This document shows, one piece after another, positions 10,510 through 18,072 of a DNA stretch of 64,000 bases. The position numbers and the translations under genes are program-made. The DNA lies in NCBI RefSeq assembly GCF_012911565.1, contig NZ_JAAMPU010000102.1, positions 62,001 through 126,000 of the forward strand, in the 5' to 3' direction. This stretch comes from Flavobacterium silvaticum (GTDB lineage Bacteria > Bacteroidota > Bacteroidia > Flavobacteriales > Flavobacteriaceae). The first letter of the stretch is position 1, and the number at the start of each line of letters is the position of its first letter. The notes below the pieces were generated by a model that saw only the letters and a list, made by a program, of their open reading frames with translations, was not told the origin of the DNA and ran no database searches.

Positions 10510-10917
10510 TTAATTTTTAATTTGGAATAGCCAATCTGCTAATGTGAATTGTTCGGCTGTTGGTTGTTCCGTTTTTTCCATTTCTATAACCGATAAAAGT
10601 TTTTGATGAATCAAATAGGCAGATTTTAAACTCAGATTGTATTGTTCCGCAATCCATTTCACATCAATATTCCCTTGCCAGGCTTGATTCAGCAAATCTG
10701 TCCAGTTATTAAGACTCAACCGGCTATTGCTAAAAAGAGTACCTGTTCGAACATTAAAATACTTTCCGGTATTGCGGCATCTGAACTTTTCTCCTTTACA
10801 GAGGTATATTTTTGAGTATTCATCAAAGGGACTTATAACGCCATTTGGCCATCTCAAGGCTTCCAGATAATTTTTGCATTCTGTTTCCGATTCAAAATAT
10901 GGTAGTTGTTTTTTCAT
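10510..10917 (-). CDS. Degenerate IS1595-type transposase N-terminal domain protein
   Basis: This 135-residue protein aligns by eye with the N-terminal zinc-ribbon and helix-turn-helix of IS1595 transposases: an L-R-W-P-N-G-V start, a K-I-Y-L segment, then F-N-V-R-T-G-T-L-F and W-x-x-L-x-x-A-W. The zinc ligands are largely gone. The CPHC knuckle of the family reads S-P-F-D here and the second C-x-x-C reads C-R-N-T. No DDE catalytic domain follows, because the frame ends at residue 135. It is the first gene of a two-gene unit with the P63C-like gene. It looks like a transposase DNA-binding domain recruited for another task, not a functional element. Confidence 0.6.
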   Translation of the reverse strand: MKKQLPYFESETECKNYLEALRWPNGVISPFDEYSKIYLCKGEKFRCRNTGKYFNVRTGTLFSNSRLSLNNWTDLLNQAWQGNIDVKWIAEQYNLSLKSAYLIHQKLLSVIEMEKTEQPTAEQFTLADWLFQIKN

Positions 10918-11153
10918 TTTTCAAAAATAACATAATTTTCAAATAATTAGTGTAAACAAGTATAATTCAACTTTTTTTTACTTGATAATAGGCTGTTGGA
11001 CGATTATTCTTACCGATAATGTTGCGGTTAAAAAGTATTGGGTATTTTTTTTAAGTAGTCGACCAATGGCATTTCATTAACTTTATTTTAGTAGTGCGAA
11101 ATCCCTAAATCGCATGCTTACCTACTGGCTAATTTGTGGTTCCCTAAGCCCAA
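10918..11153 (+). other. AT-rich intergenic region between divergent genes
   Basis: These 236 bases separate the divergent zinc-ribbon and LytTR genes. They are AT-rich with runs of T and no open frame of note, and must hold both promoters. I see no clean TAnnTTTG box and no repeat or RNA fold I would defend. Confidence 0.4.
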
Positions 11154-11960
11154 ATGAAGCACCAATACGTAATTATTACCGATAACCACCACGAGTTAGC
11201 GGAAACAAAGGCCGCGTTGTCTTTATTCCCAAAATACGAGTGTTGTGGAACTGCAGCCGACTTTGATAGTGGGCTGGAATTGGTATTGGAAAAACTTCCC
11301 GACCTTATTTTTCTCGAAATTGATCCGGATAACCCCGAATCAGGGCTTAATCTGAGTTTTATAAGTGAGCTTTATCGTTTCCTGAACAAACCGCCACAAA
11401 TTATAGTGACGGCCAAATCCCAGGAAAAAGCATTCCAGGTTCTTAAATATGGTGTGCTGGATATGCTCGTTGCACCATTCCGGTCTTTTGAATTAAGGAA
11501 GACGTTACTCCGTTTCGAGAAAGATTTTGGAACCGTTCCCATAATGGAAGTAGTTCGCGAAACCCCGGAGCCAACACCTATTATTGCTACGATTGAAGCA
11601 GCTCCCATAGAAAAGCCGCTTATTCTTTGCGTAAAATCGTATGGGGATTACCGTTTTATAGAAGCGGCTGATATTCTTTATATGCAGGCAGATAACAATT
11701 CAACCGATATCTATCTCAGGAACGGAGAGATGGTTACGGCCTTCAAAACGCTTAAACAATTTGAAACTTCCCTCAAATTGCCGTTCGTCCGTATACACAA
11801 TAGTTATATAGTCAATAGTGACTTTGTAACACGTATACATCTCGGAAATTCTGTCTGCTACCTCAAAGATTCGCTTAAAATTCCATTTTCGAAGTCCTAT
11901 AAGGACAATGTAGATGGTATTTTGAACCAAATTACGGGCGGAAACTACCTTGAATTTTAA
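11154..11960 (+). CDS. LytTR-type transcriptional regulator with degenerate receiver
   Basis: This 268-residue protein has an N-terminal receiver-like fold (1-115), a Pro-rich linker (about 135-145) and a C-terminal LytTR DNA-binding domain with F-I-E-A-A-D-I-L-Y-M-Q-A, F-V-R-I-H-N-S-Y-I-V-N and I-P-F-S-K-S-Y. In the receiver the phosphoacceptor position has Glu55 (LIFLEID, where LIFLDI is usual) and the conserved Lys before P-F is Ala107, while Thr86 is kept. Phosphotransfer is therefore unlikely and the protein may act constitutively or sense something else. No LytS-type kinase is adjacent. It lies upstream of the repeat-peptide gene, whose promoter is a possible target by position only. 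Confidence 0.85.
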   Translation: MKHQYVIITDNHHELAETKAALSLFPKYECCGTAADFDSGLELVLEKLPDLIFLEIDPDNPESGLNLSFISELYRFLNKPPQIIVTAKSQEKAFQVLKYGVLDMLVAPFRSFELRKTLLRFEKDFGTVPIMEVVRETPEPTPIIATIEAAPIEKPLILCVKSYGDYRFIEAADILYMQADNNSTDIYLRNGEMVTAFKTLKQFETSLKLPFVRIHNSYIVNSDFVTRIHLGNSVCYLKDSLKIPFSKSYKDNVDGILNQITGGNYLEF

Positions 11961-12134
11961 TCCATCCACATTTTAAACTGCATTCATTCACTAACAAACG
12001 AATGCATTCTACCAATCAGCCCTGTATTCATGGGGACTGACAGAGACATCGTGTATACTTTTACACCTGTAACGCATGAGTGACGCGTTGCTCCAAAAAC
12101 TAAAATATCACGAACAAAATAAATGTCTCAAATT

Positions 12135-12428
12135 ATGAAAAAAGCAATTTTAACTTTCGGTCTATTTACCATGGTAATGGTATTGACTTCGTTCACAGCA
12201 CCTGATCAGGGTGGAAACGGACAACAACTTCCAAAACAACCTAAAGGTCTAGATTATATGGATCAAGGCGGAAATGGACAGCAACTTCCAAAACAACCTA
12301 AAGGCCTTGATTATTTGGATCAAGGCGGAAATGGACAGCAACTTCCAAAACAACCTAAAGGCCTTGATTATTTGGATCAAGGAGGGAATGGACAGCAGCT
12401 TCCAAAACCAACTAAAGGACTTGACTGA
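12135..12428 (+). CDS. Small secreted protein of four 19-residue tandem repeats
   Basis: The protein has 97 residues from ATG 12135. An upstream in-frame ATG at 12123 adds MSQI, but the MKKAILTF start gives a cleaner signal peptide ending at about TSFTA. The whole mature part is four near-identical copies of DQGGNGQQLPKQPKGLDY plus Met or Leu, the last one truncated. It contains no cysteine. The sequence is rich in Gln, Gly, Pro and Lys and is probably unstructured. It precedes two TPR sensor kinase/regulator pairs and is separated from the first only by a terminator hairpin. I know no family for it. A repeated peptide precursor, a surface-binding protein or an envelope stress reporter are all possible. 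Confidence 0.75.
   Translation: MKKAILTFGLFTMVMVLTSFTAPDQGGNGQQLPKQPKGLDYMDQGGNGQQLPKQPKGLDYLDQGGNGQQLPKQPKGLDYLDQGGNGQQLPKPTKGLD
12204..12425 (+). repeat. In-frame 57-bp tandem repeat, 3.9 copies
   Basis: Units span 12204-12260, 12261-12317, 12318-12374 and 12375-12425. Each encodes 19 residues. Units two and three are almost base-identical and differ from unit one mostly at third positions. This suggests recent unit duplication and likely copy-number variation between strains. Confidence 0.9.
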
Positions 12429-12473
12429 CCAGATTTGATTTTAAAAATATTGTAAATATTAGTACAAAATGAA

Positions 12474-12500
12474 GGGCTATCGTTTGATAGCCCTTTTTTT
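12474..12500 (+). terminator. Rho-independent terminator after the repeat-peptide gene
   Basis: A perfect 8-bp stem, GGGCTATC (12474-12481) with GATAGCCC (12486-12493), has a 4-base loop and is followed by seven T. The next start codon is at 12509, only nine bases after the T run. The downstream kinase therefore has no space for its own promoter beyond this hairpin. Confidence 0.9.
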
Positions 12501-12508
12501 ATATTTTG

Positions 12509-14455
12509 ATGAAAAGAATAGTTTTACTTCTAAGTTTAGTTTTAATTTTTGGATGCGATACTACTCAATCTTTTGATGAAGTTGTAAATCATTTTAAAAA
12601 CTACGATAAAAGTCACGATGTTAGACAACTTTTGGTGATAGAACAAAAACTGAGATTCACTAATAATGATTCTGTAAAATGTCATTTTTATTTTAAGTTG
12701 GCAAATCGATATTGGAACTCGTACAATCTGTCTCAATACAAAAGGGTATGTGACAGTTTAAATCATTTCCTAGAAAATAAGCAAACCTCACAACAAGGAA
12801 AATTGCAATTATACTATGCTGAATATTTCGATGCTTTTGGTGGACAAAAATCCTTTAGAAATATAAATAGAGCAATCAAAATATTTTCAAAAAATGACGA
12901 TTATCGAAATCTAGTTAAAGCGCTGAATGTAAAGGCAAATTTTCTTTACTCCAAAGGAGATTATTTAGGAGCAGAGATAACAGGATTAAATGCTTTGAAA
13001 GTTGTTGAGGACAATAAAGAATATGATTTTGGAGATCAACAAACAATCATTTATAATCTTTTGGGGATGGTTAGTAGAGAAATGAAAAATTATAAAGAAT
13101 CAAAATTATACCATCTTAAGGCTTACACAAGGTATTTAAAAGAATCAAAGGTTTCAAAATTAATTGTTCCTAAAGAAATAATAAGGTACAATATTGCCTT
13201 AATTGAATTTGATAAACAAAACTTTAAAAGAGCAACCAGAGATTTATTCGCCATTTTGAATAATCAGAATATTTCAAAGGAGCATGAAGTTTTTTATGCG
13301 AATGTTCTAGATGCAGCAGGCTATTCTAAATTCAAAGCGACAGGATTATTGGATGATAAACTTATGCTTGAGGCCTTGAAAATTAATGAAAAACACAACA
13401 TTCGAGATAGAGTAATTTTGAATAAAATTCACTTGTCTGAAATTTATTATAAAGAAAATAAAGTTGATAAAGCACTAAAATTTGCTAAAGAAGCTTCACA
13501 AATGGCCCAGACAAATAATTTAATGGAAGAATTAGTAATGGCAAATAAGCGAATAGTGATGATGGAAATGTCCCGCGAAAACTTTATTCGATATACTGAT
13601 GCAACCGAGAAAATTCATACACAACTCTTAAAGAATCGTGAGAAATATTATAGGATGGACTATGAACTTGATAATGTACTTTTGGATTTAAAGAGCACTA
13701 AAAAAGAAAAAGTAAGATGGATTTTATTATTATTATTAGGTATATCGATTTTATTTCTACTGTTAATTATTATCAACCAAAAGTTTCAAAACTCAAAAAT
13801 AAAAACCAAGCAGAGAGAATTGTCGGCAAACCAAAATTTTTATAAACTTTTCCTTAAACAAAAACAATCATATGAGTTAAGTATACAATCTAGTAGAATG
13901 AAAATTGCACGCGAATTACATGATGGAATTATGAATAAACTGTCAAGCATTAGACTAAATATTCATGGAATTCTTAATAGCACCTACTCAAAAGAAGATT
14001 TTGAATCTTATTTATCAGATTTAAAACAATTGGAATTTTCGATTAGAAATATTTCTCACAACATAAGCCATGAAATAGAAATAGAGAATTTTGTACCAAT
14101 GATAAGGAACCTAATCAAAGATTTCAAGAACCATAATAAAGGAAGAACAGTAACTTTTCATTTAGACTCTGAAATAGACTGGATAAAAATAGATTTAGAT
14201 ATAAAAAAGAATTTATATAGAATCTTTCAAGAATCGTTAAATAATATACAAAAACACTCCAACGCAGATAAAATATTCATCGGAATTGAAAAAAAGAAAA
14301 TTATAATAATTGATATTTTGGATAATGGAAGTTCATTCAAAAAAAATTTTAATTTAGGGAATGGCATAAAAAATATTAAAAGTCGTGTTAGTGAAATGAA
14401 TGGAAGGTTAACAATTTCAAAAAAAGAGGGCTTTAAAATACATATTGAGATATGA
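12509..14455 (+). CDS. TPR-containing sensor histidine kinase (HisKA_3 type), first copy
   Basis: This 648-residue protein starts at ATG 12509, next to a TTG at 12506. A lipoprotein-like signal with L-I-F-G-C (Cys16) or a first membrane anchor is followed by about 370 residues of TPR-like helical pairs, e.g. A-L-N-V-K-A-N-F-L-Y-S-K-G-D-Y-x-G-A. A membrane helix spans about 403-423. The cytoplasmic dimerisation region has the phosphoacceptor His471 in ARELHDGIMNKLS, and a HATPase_c domain carries D-I-L-D-N-G and G-N-G-I-K-N-I. The TPR region would face the periplasm. The stop overlaps the start of its regulator by four bases (ATGA). Composition is far more AT-rich than in the neighbouring chromosome. 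The ligand is unknown; the repeat peptide just upstream is a candidate. Confidence 0.88.
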   Translation: MKRIVLLLSLVLIFGCDTTQSFDEVVNHFKNYDKSHDVRQLLVIEQKLRFTNNDSVKCHFYFKLANRYWNSYNLSQYKRVCDSLNHFLENKQTSQQGKLQLYYAEYFDAFGGQKSFRNINRAIKIFSKNDDYRNLVKALNVKANFLYSKGDYLGAEITGLNALKVVEDNKEYDFGDQQTIIYNLLGMVSREMKNYKESKLYHLKAYTRYLKESKVSKLIVPKEIIRYNIALIEFDKQNFKRATRDLFAILNNQNISKEHEVFYANVLDAAGYSKFKATGLLDDKLMLEALKINEKHNIRDRVILNKIHLSEIYYKENKVDKALKFAKEASQMAQTNNLMEELVMANKRIVMMEMSRENFIRYTDATEKIHTQLLKNREKYYRMDYELDNVLLDLKSTKKEKVRWILLLLLGISILFLLLIIINQKFQNSKIKTKQRELSANQNFYKLFLKQKQSYELSIQSSRMKIARELHDGIMNKLSSIRLNIHGILNSTYSKEDFESYLSDLKQLEFSIRNISHNISHEIEIENFVPMIRNLIKDFKNHNKGRTVTFHLDSEIDWIKIDLDIKKNLYRIFQESLNNIQKHSNADKIFIGIEKKKIIIIDILDNGSSFKKNFNLGNGIKNIKSRVSEMNGRLTISKKEGFKIHIEI

Positions 14456-15096
14456 TAAATCTTTTAATAATAGAAGATCATTTTGGAATGATGCATGGAT
14501 ATAAAGCCATTCTATCAAAAGAATTTGAATTAAATATCAGTTGGGCCTCTTGCTTAAAAGAAGCACTTCTCTTAGTTCAGAACACAAATCAACATTTTGA
14601 TGTTATAATTTTGGATATAATGCTACCTTCTGAAGGCAAAAGCAATGTGAAGATTGGGCAAGAAATTGGAAAAGAAATAATTAAAAATAGGATTGGGTCA
14701 AAAATAATGGTCATTACGTCATGCGTAGAAACATTATTAATTCAAGCAATAATAAAAGACATTAACCCAATTTGTTTCTTAAATAAGGCTGATTTCGATG
14801 ATCAACAATTAATTGTTGCTTTTAAATCGGCACTTACAAATAAGAAATATTTCACAAATTCAATAATAAAAGCACATGATAATATTGTCAATCAAAAGCT
14901 TTATCTAGATTCTACAAATCAAAAGATAATAATTTTGCTTAATGAAGGTATTAAAACCAAGAATTTACCAAATTATTTAAATCTATCTTTAACTGCTATT
15001 GACAAACGTAAAGCAATTATTAAAGAATTTTTCAATATATCCAAAGGAACGGATGAAGACATATTATTTGAGGCAAGATCAAAAGGATACATATAA
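14452..15096 (+). CDS. NarL/FixJ-like response regulator, first copy
   Basis: This 214-residue protein has a receiver (1-125) with the acidic pair Glu8/Asp9, phosphoacceptor Asp55 in IILDIMLP, Thr89 and Lys112 all in place. A divergent LuxR-like helix-turn-helix follows around 155-185 (LNEGIKTKNLPNYLNLS). It overlaps its cognate kinase by four bases. The helix-turn-helix resembles that of the second regulator downstream (both have G-I-K-T-K and L-S-L plus K-R-K), so the two regulators are paralogues. The gene is AT-rich like its kinase. Confidence 0.85.
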   Translation: MINLLIIEDHFGMMHGYKAILSKEFELNISWASCLKEALLLVQNTNQHFDVIILDIMLPSEGKSNVKIGQEIGKEIIKNRIGSKIMVITSCVETLLIQAIIKDINPICFLNKADFDDQQLIVAFKSALTNKKYFTNSIIKAHDNIVNQKLYLDSTNQKIIILLNEGIKTKNLPNYLNLSLTAIDKRKAIIKEFFNISKGTDEDILFEARSKGYI

Positions 15097-15112
15097 TTTC
15101 ATTTTTCAGTAT

Positions 15113-17158
15113 TTGAAAAATGGCATAATAATATTAGTTTTTATTTTTATCAATTGTCATAGAGAGAAATCTAAAGAAATAAATAACACTTCAAAAATAA
15201 AAGCGACTCGGGATTCTACGATTGCAAATGCTAATGGACCTATTTCATTACTTAAAACTCAAGCACAGATTTTATTAAATTCTCCAAATACTTTTGAAAC
15301 CAGAAAGAGTCTTATTTCAACAGCTAATAAATTTTATGAGCTAAATGAAACGAAAGACTTTTTGGATCTAACAAACCGAGCCGCTATTTTAGCAAAAAAG
15401 TCTAAAGATACATTAAATCTTGGAAAAAGTTATAGATACAAAGCTGAGTATTACAGAAGGACTTATGTTCCCGATAGTGCTTTATATTTTTATACCAGAG
15501 CTGAAAAATTATTTGAGCAAATTAAAGATCAAGAGGCTTTGGGTAAAATACTTTTAGGAAAAGGAATCTTACAGTATTACGAAAGTGATTATTTAGGCTC
15601 TGAACTATCATTAACTAGAGCGTTATCTGATTTGACAGAAACTGAAAATAATCAAAGTATTTATGAAGCTCTTACCATGATAGGGGTTATTGCGAATGAC
15701 TTAAAAGAATATGATAAAGCAATTACCTACCATACAAAAGCATATAATTTAACAAAAACCAAGGGTCTTAAAGGTAATGGTCAAGCGGTTACATCCTTGA
15801 ATAATATTGGGAACGTTTATCAAAATTTGGGAGAATACAATAAGGCTATTGATTTTTATAATCAAGCATTAACTGAAGACAAGTTTCTCAAAAAACAATT
15901 CCCTGATATTTATGCAATGATAATAGACAATTTAGGATATTCTAAATTAAAGAGTAACATTTATAAAGGCGTTAGAGAACAATTTGAAACATCATATAAA
16001 ATAAGAGATTCTCTAAATTTTACTTCCGGTAAAATCTACAATAAAATACATTTGTCCGAACTTTCATGGAAAACTAAAGATTCAATAGAGTCAAAAGGCT
16101 TTGCGATGGACGCTGTCAAATTATCAAAAAATTCTAATTCACCACTTGACTTACTTGCTTCATTAAAACAAGCAACGAAAGTTGATAAGAAAAATGCATC
16201 CTATTATTCGGAAATTTATATAAGAATAAATGATAGTCTCCAACAAGCAGAAAGATTATCAAAAGACAAATTCGCCCGAATCCAATTCGAAACCAACGAA
16301 ATCTCCGAAGCCAATTCCCAGCTCCAGACCCAAAACCGCAACCTGTTTCTATTCTTCATAGGCACGGTCATGATAGGCCTGCTGTTGTTCGTCATCCGGA
16401 CGCAACGTGCCAAGAACCGCGAATTGTTGATGAAACAAGCACAGCAAAAAGCCAACGAAGATATTTATAACCTCATGCTGGCCCAGCAGAATAACATAGA
16501 GGAAGGCCGTATCAAGGAAAAGAAACGTATTGCGCAGGAATTGCATGATGGGGTGTTGGGCCGTTTGTTTGGCGCGCGTATGAACCTGGACAGCCTCAAC
16601 CGGGCCGAAGGCGATGAAGCACGCGAAAAAAGTGTCAACTACCTGAACGAACTAAAAAATATCGAACAGGACATACGCGAAATATCCCACGACCTGAACC
16701 GCGAAAAAACGGTGCTTATCAATAACTTTGTGGCCATCCTTACGAATCTGTTCGAGGAGCAGTCGGCGAATTTCGAACCTGAGGTAGATGTAGAGTTCGA
16801 TCAGGAAATCAAATGGGATACGGTAGGCAACAACCTCAAGATAAATATTTACCGCATATTCCAGGAAGCATTGCAGAACATCAATAAATACGCAAAGGCA
16901 TCCCATATCAAGGTATCCCTTGAACTCGAAGATAACCAGATACGGCTTGATGTGGTAGACGACGGACTGGGTTTTGATGCCGACAAAAAGAGCCGCGGAA
17001 TCGGGTTGCAGAACATGGTTTCACGAACAAGCGAATGTAATGGCGTGTTCGATATTAAATCCCAAAAAGGCAAAGGCACTGCCATTACCATTTTATTTCC
17101 TATTTTGCCAACCGTTTCACAAGAGACGCTTTCGAGTCCCACCCCAATTCTCGCATAA
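15113..17158 (+). CDS. TPR-containing sensor histidine kinase, second copy, mosaic composition
   Basis: The protein has about 681 residues from a TTG at 15113. The open frame extends further upstream, but that part lies inside the regulator gene. The TTG gives a leader L-K-N-G-I-I-I-L-V-F-I-F-I-N-C, like a lipoprotein signal but with Asn at -1. TPR units follow (e.g. A-V-T-S-L-N-N-I-G-N-V-Y-Q-N-L-G-E-Y-N-K-A), then a membrane helix (about 411-429), His478 in AQELHDGVLGRL, and a HATPase_c domain with D-V-V-D-D-G-L-G-F-D and G-I-G-L-Q-N-M. Bases before about 16255 are AT-rich like the first kinase. After that they match the chromosome, so the sensor half appears to come from elsewhere. It is partnered with the regulator at 17188. 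Confidence 0.85.
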   Translation: MKNGIIILVFIFINCHREKSKEINNTSKIKATRDSTIANANGPISLLKTQAQILLNSPNTFETRKSLISTANKFYELNETKDFLDLTNRAAILAKKSKDTLNLGKSYRYKAEYYRRTYVPDSALYFYTRAEKLFEQIKDQEALGKILLGKGILQYYESDYLGSELSLTRALSDLTETENNQSIYEALTMIGVIANDLKEYDKAITYHTKAYNLTKTKGLKGNGQAVTSLNNIGNVYQNLGEYNKAIDFYNQALTEDKFLKKQFPDIYAMIIDNLGYSKLKSNIYKGVREQFETSYKIRDSLNFTSGKIYNKIHLSELSWKTKDSIESKGFAMDAVKLSKNSNSPLDLLASLKQATKVDKKNASYYSEIYIRINDSLQQAERLSKDKFARIQFETNEISEANSQLQTQNRNLFLFFIGTVMIGLLLFVIRTQRAKNRELLMKQAQQKANEDIYNLMLAQQNNIEEGRIKEKKRIAQELHDGVLGRLFGARMNLDSLNRAEGDEAREKSVNYLNELKNIEQDIREISHDLNREKTVLINNFVAILTNLFEEQSANFEPEVDVEFDQEIKWDTVGNNLKINIYRIFQEALQNINKYAKASHIKVSLELEDNQIRLDVVDDGLGFDADKKSRGIGLQNMVSRTSECNGVFDIKSQKGKGTAITILFPILPTVSQETLSSPTPILA

Positions 17159-17187
17159 ATAGAACAAACAACTACAAATAACTACTA

Positions 17188-17853
17188 ATGTCAGAAAAAA
17201 TCAACATCTTAATTGTAGACGATCATCCGTTTATAATTGAGGCCTACAAAAATGCCATAAAGGGCTATAGTTCCGGAGACAAAGAGTTCACGATTACCCA
17301 GGCCAATGACTGCCGTTCGGGTTACGATCAAATCACGAATCCGGATAATTCGTTCCAGATTGCGTTTTTTGATATCAGCATGCCGCCTTACGAAGAAAAA
17401 AATATCCATTCGGGCGAAGACCTCGCATTGCTCATCAAAGACAAAATGCCAGATTGCAAAGTCATTTTGCTCACCATGCACACCGAGCTTCTCAAAATCA
17501 ATAATATTCTTAAAGTTATCAATCCGAACGGATTGGTCATCAAAAACGACCTCACGTTTGACGAATTGCTCACGGCCTTCGATAAAATATTGAACCACGA
17601 GAATTATTACAGCCAGACCGTGGTGCGTCTGGTAGGGCAAATCCAGGCCGATACGATAGATTTGGATCAGTTCGACAAACAAATCCTCTATCATTTGTCA
17701 AAAGGCATCAAGACCAAAGACATTCCAAGCTATGTTCCGTTGTCTTTGAGCGCCGTTGAAAAACGTAAGCTCAACCTAAAGGAAAACCTTGGTGTCAAAG
17801 GCGGTTCCGATATAGATTTGATACGCCAGGCCAAAGGCAGGGGACTTTTATAA
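17188..17853 (+). CDS. NarL/FixJ-like response regulator, second copy
   Basis: This 221-residue protein has an intact receiver (Asp11/Asp12, phosphoacceptor Asp62 in AFFDISMPP, Thr96, Lys119). Its helix-turn-helix, around 165-195, has the same unusual core (SKGIKTKDIPSYVPLSLSAV) as the first regulator. It starts 29 bases after the second kinase. Base composition is native to the chromosome. It is probably the ancestral partner of the native kinase half. Confidence 0.88.
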   Translation: MSEKINILIVDDHPFIIEAYKNAIKGYSSGDKEFTITQANDCRSGYDQITNPDNSFQIAFFDISMPPYEEKNIHSGEDLALLIKDKMPDCKVILLTMHTELLKINNILKVINPNGLVIKNDLTFDELLTAFDKILNHENYYSQTVVRLVGQIQADTIDLDQFDKQILYHLSKGIKTKDIPSYVPLSLSAVEKRKLNLKENLGVKGGSDIDLIRQAKGRGLL

Positions 17854-17862
17854 CAGCCCTAA

Positions 17863-17906
17863 AATCAAATATGCGGGAAACCGTAATCAAATATACGGGA
17901 AACCGT
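17863..17906 (+). repeat. 22-bp perfect-phase direct repeat, two copies
   Basis: AATCAAATATGCGGGAAACC plus GT (17863-17884) is followed immediately by the same 22 bases with one change (G to A) at 17885-17906. It starts nine bases after the stop of the second response regulator. Its role is unknown: possibly a protein-binding site or an RNA feature of the 3' end. Confidence 0.85.
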
Positions 17907-18038
17907 AACAATCGAAAGATGCCATGTGTGTAATTTAGCAGCATAAAGTTTTAGTCTAACTAATAAACCTTTAAAGCTCTCACAAGCACAATTTCTTTCA
18001 GTCTGCTCCACGTTGGCAGAAAAAACTGATTCTAAAAA

Positions 18039-18070
18039 AGCGATACATTAGGGAGTATCGCTTTTTTTTT
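18039..18070. terminator. Bidirectional terminator between regulator and thiL
   Basis: An 8-bp stem, AGCGATAC (18039-18046) with GTATCGCT (18055-18062), has an 8-base loop. A-run on the left and about ten T on the right allow use from both strands. It ends two bases before the thiL stop. Confidence 0.85.
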
Positions 18071-18072
18071 TG

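Larger units (their letters stand above)
12430..16255 (+). other. AT-rich block ending inside a kinase gene
   Basis: From just after the repeat-peptide stop to about 16255 the sequence is visibly much more AT-rich (about 30 percent GC by eye) than the flanks (about 45 percent). Codons such as AAA, AAT, ATA and TTA dominate. The change back is abrupt, within about 20 bases, in the middle of the second kinase gene, with no frameshift. The block holds the whole first kinase and regulator and the sensor half of the second kinase. Confidence 0.75.

Noticed and set aside
11979..12005. Inverted repeat GCATTC/GAATGC after the LytTR gene
   Set aside because: Six-base stem with a long loop and no T-run; not a convincing terminator.
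14999..15112. ATG start for the second TPR kinase inside the first regulator gene
   Set aside because: The added 38 residues are a shadow of the regulator; the TTG at 15113 gives a membrane leader.
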